Assembly (NCBI GenBank): GCA_958423535.1
Contig: CATZRJ010000041.1
Location: forward strand, 1 to 13,641
Source: an uncultured Collinsella sp.
GTDB taxonomy: Bacteria > Actinomycetota > Coriobacteriia > Coriobacteriales > Coriobacteriaceae
Direction of reading: 5' to 3'
Length of the DNA stretch: 13,641 bases
Made by a program: the position numbers and the translations under genes. Below the pieces are notes generated by a model. The model worked only from the letters and a program-made list of their open reading frames with translations, ran no database searches and was not told where the DNA came from. Positions 5,206 through 12,679 of this stretch are shown here, piece after piece; positions within the stretch are counted from its first letter, which is position 1; each line of letters starts with the position of its first letter.

Positions 5206-7659
5206 CTAGCCGCGGACCTCGCCGTTTACGCCCTTGCACACCTTGGTGACGATCTTCTGGTGCGCCTTTTCGACCTCTTCGCTGGTGAGCGTGTGGTCGT
5301 CGGAGCGATACGTAAGCGCAAAGGCCATGGACTTCTTGCCCACGCCCACGCGGACCGGATCGCGGTAGACGTCGAACAGACGCACACCCTCGAGCAACTT
5401 GCCGCCGGCGCTGGTAATGCGGCGCTCAAGGTCCTCGCAGGTCACGGAGTTATCGACTACGATAGCAAGGTCGTGCTCAACGGCAGGGTACTGCGAGAAC
5501 TCGCGGTAGTTCTCCTGGTTGCGGGCGCCCTTGATCAGCTTGTCCAGATCGAGCTCAAAGGCAACGACAACCTCATCGATGCCCATCGCCTCGCGCGCCT
5601 CGGGGTGAATCTCGCCGACCCAGCCCAGCACGGTGCCGCCGGACAGAACCTCGGCCGCACGACCCGGCTGCAGGAAAGCGTAGCCCTCGCCCTCGACGGG
5701 ACGGAAGCGGACCTTCTCGATGCGCAACTGGGCAAGCAGCTCCTCGACAATGCCCTTGCCAAAGAAGAAGCGCAGCTTGCGGTACTTCATGTTCCAGGAC
5801 TGCTCGCTCCACTGGCCCGAGAGCACGCCCGCCACGGACTTGGTCTCCTTGGGCAGGCTGGCGTTCTCGCGACCGTGGAACAGGCTGCCGACCTCGTACA
5901 GGTGCACGTTGGGCGTGCCGTGGGCCTCGTTATAGGCCACAGACTGCAGCAGACCCGGCAGCAGTGAGCGGCGCATCTCGGTCTGCTCGGCCACCAGCGG
6001 GTTCATGAGCACGACGGGGCAGCCGCGGCCCTCGGTGGACATACCGATCTTCTCCAGGTCGCCCGGGGCGGCAAAGCCAAAGGTCGTGGTCTCGTTGAGG
6101 CCACAGGCGCGCAGGATCTCGCCGACCTTGCGGGTGAGCTTCTGCTCGCGGGTCAAGCCGCCGATATGGTTCTTGGCAGCCGGGATGGTCGCCGTCACAC
6201 GGCCCATGCCCCACAGGCGCAGGACCTCCTCGATCAGGTCAATCTCGCGCGGCAGGTCGGGGCGGAAGCTCGGCGGGGTGACCATAAAGTCCTCGCCGTC
6301 GCGCTCGACAGTGCAGCCCAGGCGGGTGAGCGAGCGCTCGATAAAGTCGGGCTCGATGTCGGCGCCGCAGATGGCGTGCACGCGGGCCAAGCGCAGCTTG
6401 ATGCTGTCGATGGTCTTGGGCGCGGGGAACACGTCCACATAGCCGGGGGCGACCTCGCCGCCGGCGATCTCCTCGATCAGCGCGCACGTGACGTTGGCGA
6501 CGTCCACGCAGCCGGTCTCGTCGACCTGGCGCTCAAAGCGAATGGAGGCATCGGAGATCAGCGACAGGTCGCGGCTGGTGTGCGAGGTGCGACCTGCGTT
6601 GAAGCAGGCGCTCTCGACCATCACGTCGACGGTGTCGTCCTCGATCTCGGAATCCATGCCGCCCATAACGCCGGCCAGCGCCACGGGACGCTCGCCGTCG
6701 GTGATGAGGCCCATGCCGGCGTCGAGCGTGCGCTCCTCGCCGTCGAGGGTCGTGAACTTCTCGTCCTGTTGGGCGGCGCGAACCACCACGCGGCGATGGC
6801 CATCGCGCTCGGCAAAGGTGTCCAGGTCAAAGGCGTGCAGCGGCTGACCGGTAAGCATCATCACGTAGTTGGTGATGTCGACGATGTTGTTGTGCGGGCG
6901 CACGCCCAGGGCGTTGAGGCGCTTGACCATCCAGTCGGGCGACGGGCCGACCTTCACGTTGCGCACGATGCGGGCGACATAGCGGTCGCACAGGCCCTCG
7001 TCGGCAATCTCGACCGAAAGCTCGTCGTCGGTCGCGCGGCCGGTCTCGGCCTTGATGGCGGGCAGCTCCACGTGGAAATCGCGGTCGAAAATGGCGCCGG
7101 TCTCGCGGGCCATGCCGATCATGGACAGGCAGTCGGGGCGGTTGGGCGTGATCTCGCAGTCGAGCACGGTGTCGCTCGATCCCACGTACTCGGCAAACGG
7201 CATGCCGCAGGGCGTATCCTCGGGCAGGATCATGATGCCGGAGTGGTCGCCGCCCAGGCCGAGCTCGCGCGCAGAGCAGTTCATGCCCATGGACACGACG
7301 CCGCGAAGCTTGCTCTTCTTGATCTTGACGTCGCCGGGAAGCACAGCGCCGATCATTGCCGTGACGATGTGGTCGCCAGCCTCGAAGTTCTGCGCGCCGC
7401 AGACGATCTGCAGCGGGGCGGGGTTGCCGTCGGCGTCGAGATTCTTGTCGCCCACGTCGACCGAGCACACATACATATGGTCGCTATCGAGGTGCGGGGT
7501 CTTGGTAAGCACCTTGGCAGTCACCACGTGGTCGAAGGACTCGCCCACGGTGTCGATCGCCTCGACCTCGGTGCCGGTACGGATATATTCGTCCGAAAGG
7601 GTCTTGGGGTCCTCCGGAATATCGATCATGGTCTTGAGCCAGTCGTAAGAAACACGCAT
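5206..7659 (-). CDS. pheT: Phenylalanyl-tRNA synthetase beta subunit
   Basis: 817 aa, full length for bacterial PheT (about 800). With PheS it forms the alpha2-beta2 cytoplasmic enzyme that charges tRNA-Phe. Domain order from the N-terminus: MRVSYDWLK start, EMAP/tRNA-binding fold (about 42-155, with CGAQNF and the KLRGVVSMGMNCSARELGL segment), B3/B4 editing domain (about 210-390, with ITPNRPDCLS just ahead of it), B5 domain (about 405-480), a catalytic-like core, and the C-terminal ferredoxin-fold anticodon-binding domain (about 720-817, SQYPAVEHDLAIVVD to the end). The ATG at 7659 follows a strong AAAGGAGAG ribosome site. It is the second gene after pheS but separated by 184 bp of structured DNA rather than the usual few bases. 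Expression should depend mainly on the T-box upstream of pheS. Confidence 0.97.
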   Translation of the reverse strand: MRVSYDWLKTMIDIPEDPKTLSDEYIRTGTEVEAIDTVGESFDHVVTAKVLTKTPHLDSDHMYVCSVDVGDKNLDADGNPAPLQIVCGAQNFEAGDHIVTAMIGAVLPGDVKIKKSKLRGVVSMGMNCSARELGLGGDHSGIMILPEDTPCGMPFAEYVGSSDTVLDCEITPNRPDCLSMIGMARETGAIFDRDFHVELPAIKAETGRATDDELSVEIADEGLCDRYVARIVRNVKVGPSPDWMVKRLNALGVRPHNNIVDITNYVMMLTGQPLHAFDLDTFAERDGHRRVVVRAAQQDEKFTTLDGEERTLDAGMGLITDGERPVALAGVMGGMDSEIEDDTVDVMVESACFNAGRTSHTSRDLSLISDASIRFERQVDETGCVDVANVTCALIEEIAGGEVAPGYVDVFPAPKTIDSIKLRLARVHAICGADIEPDFIERSLTRLGCTVERDGEDFMVTPPSFRPDLPREIDLIEEVLRLWGMGRVTATIPAAKNHIGGLTREQKLTRKVGEILRACGLNETTTFGFAAPGDLEKIGMSTEGRGCPVVLMNPLVAEQTEMRRSLLPGLLQSVAYNEAHGTPNVHLYEVGSLFHGRENASLPKETKSVAGVLSGQWSEQSWNMKYRKLRFFFGKGIVEELLAQLRIEKVRFRPVEGEGYAFLQPGRAAEVLSGGTVLGWVGEIHPEAREAMGIDEVVVAFELDLDKLIKGARNQENYREFSQYPAVEHDLAIVVDNSVTCEDLERRITSAGGKLLEGVRLFDVYRDPVRVGVGKKSMAFALTYRSDDHTLTSEEVEKAHQKIVTKVCKGVNGEVRG

Positions 7660-7746
7660 CTAGCTCTCCTTTCATACTGAAAGCCTGCGAAGAGATGCAG
7701 GTGGAAACTTCAACTTTGTGAACATTCCTTACAAAGCGAGGGTTGT

Positions 7747-7831
7747 CCAAGTGCGGCAGATCGGCCCGAAAGAGGAGCGCCGCGTACTTTGGTACGCAAG
7801 CGACGAATGAGCGCCGAGGTGCCGTGCTTGG
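7747..7831 (-). repeat. Structured spacer between pheS and pheT
   Basis: The 184-bp gap (7660-7843) holds a hairpin GCGTAC/GTACGC with a 4-base loop (7782-7797). It is enclosed by outer arms CCAAGTGCGGCA (7747-7758) and TGCCGTGCTTGG (7820-7831) that pair at 10 of 12 positions. GAGCGCC occurs on both sides of the hairpin in the same orientation. A small second hairpin, CCTGC/GCAGG, lies at 7684-7701 close to the pheT ribosome site. No open frame with a ribosome site is seen. It looks like an inserted palindromic element or a processing/attenuation structure; which one cannot be told from one copy. Confidence 0.5.
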
Positions 7832-7843
7832 GCAAGCCGCAGC

Positions 7844-8920
7844 CTAGAACTGATTCAAGAAACGCATATCGCCCGTCATGAGAGTTCTGAGGTCGGGCAG
7901 GTCGTAGCGCAGTGCCGCGACGCGCTCGGCGCCAATACCAAAGGCGAAGCCGGTGTACTTCTCGGGGTCGATGCCGCAGTTGATAAGGACGTTGGGGTCG
8001 ACCATGCCGCAACCCAGAATCTCGATCCAGCCGCTGTGCTTGCAGAAGTTGCAGCCCTTGCCGCCACACACGTGGCAGCTCACGTCCACCTCGCAGGAAG
8101 GCTCGGTGAAGGGGAAGAAGTGCGGGCGGTAGCGCGTCTTGCGGTCCTCGCCAAACATGCACTTAACAAAGTAGTCGAGCGTGCCCTTAAGATCGCCAAA
8201 GGTGATGCCCTCGTCGACGACCAGGCCCTCGATCTGGTTGAACTGCGGCAGGTGGCAGGCGTCGGCCGTGTCGGGACGATAGACGGTGCCCGGGCAGATC
8301 ATGTAGATGGGCGGCTTCTGCGACTCCATGGTGTGGATCTGCACGCCCGAGGTCTGGGTGCGCAGCAGCACGTCGGACTCACCGTGGGCGTGAGCCTCGG
8401 GGTGCGCGACGCTGCCGGGGTTGTTGTCGACCACGTAGAAGGTATCGCGGGCCGAGCGGCTCGGGTGATCCATGGGGGCGTTGAGCGCGGTGAAGTTGTA
8501 ATAGGAGGTGTCGACCATGGGGCCGGACTCGACGGTGTAGCCGATGCCGCAGAAGATGTCCTCGGCCTCCTCGATGATCTGCTTGATCAGGTGCTGGTGA
8601 CCGATCTGCGGACGGATGCCCGGCAGCGTGATGTCGACGGCCTCGTGCTCGAGTGCGTGCTTGAGGGCGGCGGCCTTCATCTCGGTGGTGCGCTCGTCGA
8701 GCATGCCCTCGATCAGCTGGCGCATCTCGTTGGCGCGCTTGCCCATCACGGGACGATCCTCGGGGGCGAGCTTGCCCATCATGCGCATCAGGCCGGTAAT
8801 ACGACCCTTGCGACCGAGCAGCTCAACGCGCGCAGCCTCGAGCTTGGCGGCGTCGTCGGCGCCTGCAACGAGCTCCTTGGCCTCTTCCTCGAGTTTGACC
8901 AGATCATCAATCAGACTCAT
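7844..8920 (-). CDS. pheS: Phenylalanyl-tRNA synthetase alpha subunit
   Basis: 358 aa, the catalytic class II subunit that activates phenylalanine and transfers it to tRNA-Phe. Residues 1-90 form the N-terminal coiled coil that grips tRNA. The catalytic core follows: DHPSRSARDTFYV (151-163), LLRTQTSGVQIHTM (185-198), the motif 2 region around 207-231, FTEPSCEVDV (271-280), and motif 3 GFAFGIGAERVAALRYDLPDLR region (324-345). A Cys cluster (Cys282, 285, 290, 293) precedes GWIEILGCGM; this insert is common in Gram-positive PheS. The ATG at 8920 has AAAGGGA five to six bases upstream. It is the first gene after a T-box leader and is divergent from the M32 peptidase. Confidence 0.97.
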   Translation of the reverse strand: MSLIDDLVKLEEEAKELVAGADDAAKLEAARVELLGRKGRITGLMRMMGKLAPEDRPVMGKRANEMRQLIEGMLDERTTEMKAAALKHALEHEAVDITLPGIRPQIGHQHLIKQIIEEAEDIFCGIGYTVESGPMVDTSYYNFTALNAPMDHPSRSARDTFYVVDNNPGSVAHPEAHAHGESDVLLRTQTSGVQIHTMESQKPPIYMICPGTVYRPDTADACHLPQFNQIEGLVVDEGITFGDLKGTLDYFVKCMFGEDRKTRYRPHFFPFTEPSCEVDVSCHVCGGKGCNFCKHSGWIEILGCGMVDPNVLINCGIDPEKYTGFAFGIGAERVAALRYDLPDLRTLMTGDMRFLNQF

Positions 8921-9004
8921 GTCTTCCCTTTCGTCTCTCGCGCATTCGCTTGCCGGGGCGACCGATGCCGCCTAGCATTGCGAAAACGCGGCCCGGTTCG
9001 GTAA

Positions 9005-9291
9005 CAAAAAAACCGTCCTCGGGCATGTGCATTGCCCAAGGACGGTTGAATTCCGCGGTACCACCTTGTTTGACCCGGCGGATGTCTGGCCCGCCGCGCC
9101 CACTCTTTGCCCCTTGTCGCGAGGCTCACGGCTTCCCTACTGGGGCTTCGCCGCCGCTGGCCGCGTGCCCGTTGAGGTTGCTGCTCGGGAGTGAACGCTT
9201 GGCCCTTGCCACCGCAGGAAGGCTTGCAGCCCATGACCTTCCCTCTCTTGCCGGCGACGCGACGGGCAAAACCCTCTCCGTCAACGCATTG
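9005..9291 (-). ncRNA. T-box riboswitch leader of pheST, likely tRNA-Phe responsive
   Basis: Read on the minus strand the leader contains the hallmark T-box sequence AAGGTGGTACCGCGG (9053-9067). A terminator with a fully paired 15-bp stem (one U-G pair) follows at 9047-9033 / 9025-9011, ending in seven T residues (9012-9006). Uncharged tRNA would stabilise the alternative antiterminator. Farther upstream I can pair a Stem I base CGTTGA with TCAACG, and a GGAAGG...CCTTCC distal hairpin. On the 3' side is a TTC triplet at 9193-9195 in a fitting place for the specifier codon (Phe). The motif and terminator are certain; the specifier and exact 5' end are hand-folded inferences. Confidence 0.92.
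9006..9047 (-). terminator. Regulated intrinsic terminator of the T-box leader
   Basis: Minus-strand hairpin AACCGTCCTTGGGCA / TGCCCGAGGACGGTT with a 7-base loop, followed by a run of T residues to 9006. Its 5' arm overlaps the bases that would pair with the T-box sequence in the antiterminator, as expected for transcription attenuation of pheS. Confidence 0.88.
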
Positions 9292-9297
9292 GGCTAT

Positions 9298-9306
9298 AGG
9301 ATAACA
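9298..9306 (-). promoter_or_regulatory. Possible extended -10 element for the pheST leader
   Basis: Minus-strand TGTTATCCT (9298-9306) fits TGnTATnnT and would start the transcript near 9291, just before the T-box Stem I. No good -35 hexamer is seen at 16-18 bases, so this is a weak call based mainly on position. Confidence 0.3.
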
Positions 9307-9424
9307 CATTCTGCGAGCATATCGCCGCGTTCCGTTTTGTTCGCGCTGGGTACAAGGCAGGTAGCTGTGCAAACTGGCCGCGCGCCCACCCGAGGCGCTC
9401 GGCTCACGAGATCAAGGATATGGT

Positions 9425-10999
9425 ATGGGAAATAAGCACGATAAGAAAGCCAAGGCCGCAGCGGACAAGACGCCCAAAGGCATAAAGGTCGATAAGGCCG
9501 TCAAAAAATTCCGCAAGCTCGAGGGCAAGCTGTGGACTCGCGAGTACCTGCTCAAGATTGCCGAGTTTGACGGCGCGACTATTGCTCCCGCCAACGGTGC
9601 CGCCGCCCGTGCCGACGCCATGGGCACCCTTGCCGGCGAGCACCATAAGCTCCTGACCAGCGAAAAGTCTGTCGAACTCGTGCACTCGCTGGCACGCGAG
9701 ACCGTCGCCGGCGGCAAGATCGACGACCCGCAGCTGCTTGACGAGATCCGCGTGCTCGGCCGCGACCAGCGCGAGGCAAGCGCCATTCCCACCGAAGAAG
9801 CCGAAGCCTGGACCAGGCTTACCTGCGAGGCCGATGCCGTGTGGCACAAGGCCAAAGCAGCCAACGACTGGGCGAGCTTTGAGCCCTATGTGGACAGAAT
9901 CGTCGGACAGCTTAAGCATCAGGCCGAGCTCATGGACCCCAGGCGCGACCCATACGACGTTTGGCTCGACCAGTACGAGCGTGGCCTTTCCACCGAGAGC
10001 TTCGACGCGTTTTGCGATGAGGTCAAGGCGACGGTCGTGCCGCTCGTGCACGCCATCGGCGAACGCGGCCAGCAGCCCGCTGCCGACTTTTTGCACGCCC
10101 ATGTGCCCGAGGCTGCCCAGCGCGCCATGAGCTTTGACCTCATGAAGCTCGTCGGCCTGGACCTGGACGACACCACGCTCGCCTTTACCGAGCATCCGTT
10201 TAGCGAGGGCTTCTCAGTGGGCGACGCGCGCATCGCCACGCACATCTACGAGGACGATTGCATCTCCAACGTCTACAGCATCATCCACGAGGCCGGGCAC
10301 GCCATGTACGAGTTGGGCGTCAATCCCGCCTATGCGCGCACCTGTCTGGAGGGCGGCACCTCCATGGGCATCCACGAGAGCCAGAGCCGCTTTTTCGAGA
10401 ACACCGTGGGCCGCAGCCGCGCCTTTATGGGACCGCTGCTCGAGGTACTGCGCCGCCACGCGCCCGAGGTCTACGGCAACGTGGACGAGGACACGCTCTA
10501 CCGCGCCGTGAACATCGCGCAGCCGTCGCTGATCCGTACCGAGGCCGACGAGCTCACCTACCCGCTGCATATCATGGTGCGCTACGAGATTGAGCGCATG
10601 CTGTTTGCCGGCGAGGCCACGGCCAAGGACATCCCCGCGCTTTGGAATCGCTTTATGGACGAGTACCTGGGCATTCCCGTTCCCGACGACACACACGGCT
10701 GCTTGCAGGATACGCACTGGAGCGGCGGCTCGTTTGGCTACTTCCCCACCTATGCGCTGGGCAGCGCCTACGATGCCATGTTTGTGCCGGCCATGTGCCG
10801 CGACGGCGTCGACCTCAACGGCGCCTGTGCGAGCGGCGATCTGGCGCCCGTCCGTGCCTGGCTGGGCGAGCACATTTGGCAGTGGGGCCGCGCCAAAGAC
10901 GCGCCGGAACTCATCAAGGGCGCCTGCGGCATGGCATTCGACGCCCGTTACTACTGCAGCTACCTGCAGGACAAGTTCACCACGCTCTACGAGCTGTAA
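9425..10999 (+). CDS. Metallocarboxypeptidase, family M32 (Taq-type)
   Basis: 524 aa, near the usual 500 for M32. It removes C-terminal amino acids from peptides, probably in the cytoplasm since no signal peptide is present. The zinc site is complete: HEAGH at 288-292 supplies two His and the catalytic Glu289, and Glu318 in HESQSRFFENTVGRS is the third ligand, exactly 30 residues after His288 as in known M32 enzymes. Further M32 signatures are IRTEADELTYPLH followed by MVRYEIER, and GYFPTYALGSAYDAM near the C-terminus. The first 25 residues are a Lys-rich extension, MGNKHDKKAKAAADK. The ATG at 9425 has AAGGA six bases upstream. It is divergent from pheS and a single-gene unit closed by a strong terminator. 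Confidence 0.95.
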   Translation: MGNKHDKKAKAAADKTPKGIKVDKAVKKFRKLEGKLWTREYLLKIAEFDGATIAPANGAAARADAMGTLAGEHHKLLTSEKSVELVHSLARETVAGGKIDDPQLLDEIRVLGRDQREASAIPTEEAEAWTRLTCEADAVWHKAKAANDWASFEPYVDRIVGQLKHQAELMDPRRDPYDVWLDQYERGLSTESFDAFCDEVKATVVPLVHAIGERGQQPAADFLHAHVPEAAQRAMSFDLMKLVGLDLDDTTLAFTEHPFSEGFSVGDARIATHIYEDDCISNVYSIIHEAGHAMYELGVNPAYARTCLEGGTSMGIHESQSRFFENTVGRSRAFMGPLLEVLRRHAPEVYGNVDEDTLYRAVNIAQPSLIRTEADELTYPLHIMVRYEIERMLFAGEATAKDIPALWNRFMDEYLGIPVPDDTHGCLQDTHWSGGSFGYFPTYALGSAYDAMFVPAMCRDGVDLNGACASGDLAPVRAWLGEHIWQWGRAKDAPELIKGACGMAFDARYYCSYLQDKFTTLYEL

Positions 11000-11024
11000 A
11001 GCCTAGGCAACACGCCAACGCAAA

Positions 11025-11061
11025 GGGGCGCCGCAGGATCTATCCGCGGCGCCCCTTTTTT
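11025..11061 (+). terminator. Intrinsic terminator of the M32 carboxypeptidase gene
   Basis: Perfect 10-bp GC-rich stem GGGGCGCCGC (11025-11034) / GCGGCGCCCC (11046-11055), with further GGAT/ATCC pairing possible in the loop, followed by six T residues (11056-11061). It begins 26 bp after the TAA stop. Confidence 0.93.
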
Positions 11062-11076
11062 CATCTAAGCCAGAGC

Positions 11077-11136
11077 CCCGGCACTTGGGGACGTTCCTTT
11101 TTTGCCGGCACAATAGGAACGTCCCCAAGTGCCGGG
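11077..11136. repeat. REP-like palindromic element
   Basis: Two perfect 21-base arms (11077-11097 and 11116-11136) enclose an 18-base centre. The left arm contains GGCACTTGGGGACGTTCC. The centre contains the small palindrome TGCCGGCA, so CCGGCAC occurs both at the outer edge of the left arm and in the loop. It lies between the two convergent terminators, a usual place for REP/BIME-type elements. There is no T-run directly after either end, so it is not simply a terminator. I recall similar GGGGACGTTCC palindromes as dispersed repeats near RAYT (IS200-like REP) transposases in other genomes, but only one copy is in this window. Confidence 0.8.
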
Positions 11137-11152
11137 TAAGCGAGCAAGATGA

Positions 11153-11191
11153 CGTAAAACGAAAGGGCGCCGACCTTCTGGTCGCGCCCTT
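11153..11191 (-). terminator. Intrinsic terminator of glmM
   Basis: Stem of about 12 bp, AAGGGCG-C-CGACC (11163-11175) with GGTCGCGCCCTT (11180-11191), one bulged base and a 4-base loop. On the minus strand it is followed by TTCGTTTTACG, a T-rich tail; on the plus strand no T-run follows, so it serves the minus-strand gene. It lies about 75 bp beyond the glmM stop. Confidence 0.75.
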
Positions 11192-11239
11192 GAAATTGAA
11201 CGTCAGGTTGCCGCTTGGGGCCGTTTGCAGCGTCGAGCC

Positions 11240-11267
11240 GTTACGCGGTTTGGTAAAACCGCGTAAC
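11240..11267 (-). other. Hairpin abutting the glmM stop codon
   Basis: Perfect 12-bp stem GTTACGCGGTTT (11240-11251) / AAACCGCGTAAC (11256-11267) with a 4-base loop. Its edge includes the last base of the glmM stop codon. No T-run follows on the minus strand, so it is more likely a 3'-end stabilising structure than a terminator. Confidence 0.7.
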
Positions 11268-12598
11268 TAAAGGGCTTCGAGTGCGGCGGCGATGCGCTTC
11301 ATGGCGGCGTCGGCGGCCGGTTGGTCCGGAGCCTCAGCCAGCACGCGAATCACCGACTCGGTTCCGCTCTTGCGCACCAGCACGCGGCCCTCGCCCGCCA
11401 GCGCGGCCTCGGCCTCGGCGATCGCATTCTGCACGCCCATGTTCTCGAGCGCGGCGTCCTTATCCGCCACGCGCACGGCAACCTGCGCCTGCGGCAGCAG
11501 CTTGCACGGAGCCGTGAGCTGCGAGAGCGTCTCGCGCTCGGCGCGAATCACTTCCATCACACGCAGCGAGGTCATAATACCATCGCCCGTGCGCTCGATA
11601 TCGCCAAAGATCGTATGGCCCGTCTGCTCGCCGCCCAGGCTGTAGCCGCCCTCGCGCATCTTGGCATACACGTGACGGTCGCCCACGCCGCTGGTCACGG
11701 CGCTCAGACCGGCAAGCTCCAGCGACTTGACCAGGCCAAAGTTGCTGGCGATCGTCGGCACCACGGTACCGCCCGAGAGGCGCCCGTGTTTGTTTAGATA
11801 CACGCCGCACACGTACAGGATCTGGTCGCCGTCGACCACGCGGCCGCGCTCGTCCACGGCCAGGCAGCGGTCGGCATCGCCGTCGTAGGCAAAGCCCGCG
11901 TCCAGGCCCTGCTCCACCACATGGCGCTGCAGGCGCTCCATATGCGTAGAGCCGCAGTCGACGTTGATGTTAAAGCCATCGGGCGCGGCATTGATCACGC
12001 GCACATCGGCGCCCAGCGCGTCGAACACCGGCTTGGCCACCGAGGATGCCGAGCCGTTGGCGCAGTCGAGACCGATCTTGACGCCCTGCAGCGAAAAGTT
12101 CGCGCTAGCGATGAGCGAGGCAATATAGCGGTTGCGACCCTGCATGTAGTCCACCGTGGCACCGATGTGGTTGCCCGTTGCCAGCGGCACCTCGCTCTTG
12201 CCATCGATGTAGTCCTCGATGAGCTCCAGCACGTCCTCGTCCATCTTAAAGCCGTCGCTATTGACGAGCTTAATGCCGTTATCGCAAAACGGGTTGTGGC
12301 TCGCGCTGATCATGATGCCGCAATCGAAGCAGCCCTCCACGGTCTGATGCGCCACGCCCGGCGTCGGGATCACGTGCAGCATGTAGGCGTCCGCGCCGCT
12401 CGCGACCAGGCCGCTCACCAGCGCCGCCTCGAACATATAGCTCGAGCGACGCGTATCCTTGCCCACGATCACGCGCGCCTTGGCCCCGCGGTTGGCGCCG
12501 TAATACCAGCCCACAAAGCGGCCGATCTTATAAGCGTGCTCTACCGTCAGCCCAACGTTGGCCTCGCCGCGAAAGCCGTCGGTGCCAAAGTACTTCAT
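11267..12598 (-). CDS. glmM: Phosphoglucosamine mutase
   Basis: 443 aa, normal length for GlmM (about 445). It converts glucosamine-6-phosphate to glucosamine-1-phosphate, feeding UDP-GlcNAc for peptidoglycan, in the cytoplasm. The start MKYFGTDGFRGEAN is the GlmM signature. The phosphoserine is Ser100 in MISASHNP (96-103), the metal loop is DGDADR (239-244), the sugar-binding loop GGEQTGH (322-328, the GlmM form), and the phosphate-binding loop RKSGTESVIRV (409-419). The ATG at 12598 follows GGGAGGA by seven bases. It is 81 bp downstream of the permease gene on the same strand and may be read from it or from its own promoter; I found no convincing -35/-10 pair in the gap. GlmM needs phosphorylation at Ser100 for activity. 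Confidence 0.97.
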   Translation of the reverse strand: MKYFGTDGFRGEANVGLTVEHAYKIGRFVGWYYGANRGAKARVIVGKDTRRSSYMFEAALVSGLVASGADAYMLHVIPTPGVAHQTVEGCFDCGIMISASHNPFCDNGIKLVNSDGFKMDEDVLELIEDYIDGKSEVPLATGNHIGATVDYMQGRNRYIASLIASANFSLQGVKIGLDCANGSASSVAKPVFDALGADVRVINAAPDGFNINVDCGSTHMERLQRHVVEQGLDAGFAYDGDADRCLAVDERGRVVDGDQILYVCGVYLNKHGRLSGGTVVPTIASNFGLVKSLELAGLSAVTSGVGDRHVYAKMREGGYSLGGEQTGHTIFGDIERTGDGIMTSLRVMEVIRAERETLSQLTAPCKLLPQAQVAVRVADKDAALENMGVQNAIAEAEAALAGEGRVLVRKSGTESVIRVLAEAPDQPAADAAMKRIAAALEAL

Positions 12599-12615
12599 AA
12601 GAGATCCTCCCTATA

Positions 12616-12645
12616 GACAAAGGCGCGCCGCCAAAGCAACGCGCC
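12616..12645 (-). terminator. Weak hairpin between the permease gene and glmM
   Basis: GGCGCG (12622-12627) can pair with CGCGCC (12640-12645). On the minus strand it is followed by TTTGTC, a short T-run. It could partly separate the permease transcript from glmM, but the stem is short. Confidence 0.3.
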
Positions 12646-12679
12646 GCCGGCCTATTATCCTTTAAAGCAACCGCAGGGG

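Noticed and set aside
6166..7680. 504-codon plus-strand frame antisense to pheT
   Set aside because: Repetitive Ala/Gly/Asp/Val/His composition typical of a shadow frame; pheT on the other strand is unmistakable.
7714..7736. Inverted repeat CTTTGT...ACAAAG upstream of pheT as a possible operator
   Set aside because: Only six matched bases per arm with an AT-rich centre; too weak to call without conservation data.
11240..11267. Hairpin at the glmM stop as an intrinsic terminator
   Set aside because: No T-run follows on either strand; a better terminator lies at 11153-11191.
12599..12679. TTGCTT/TATAGG as a glmM promoter
   Set aside because: The predicted start would fall on the ribosome site, leaving almost no leader, and the -35 match is poor.
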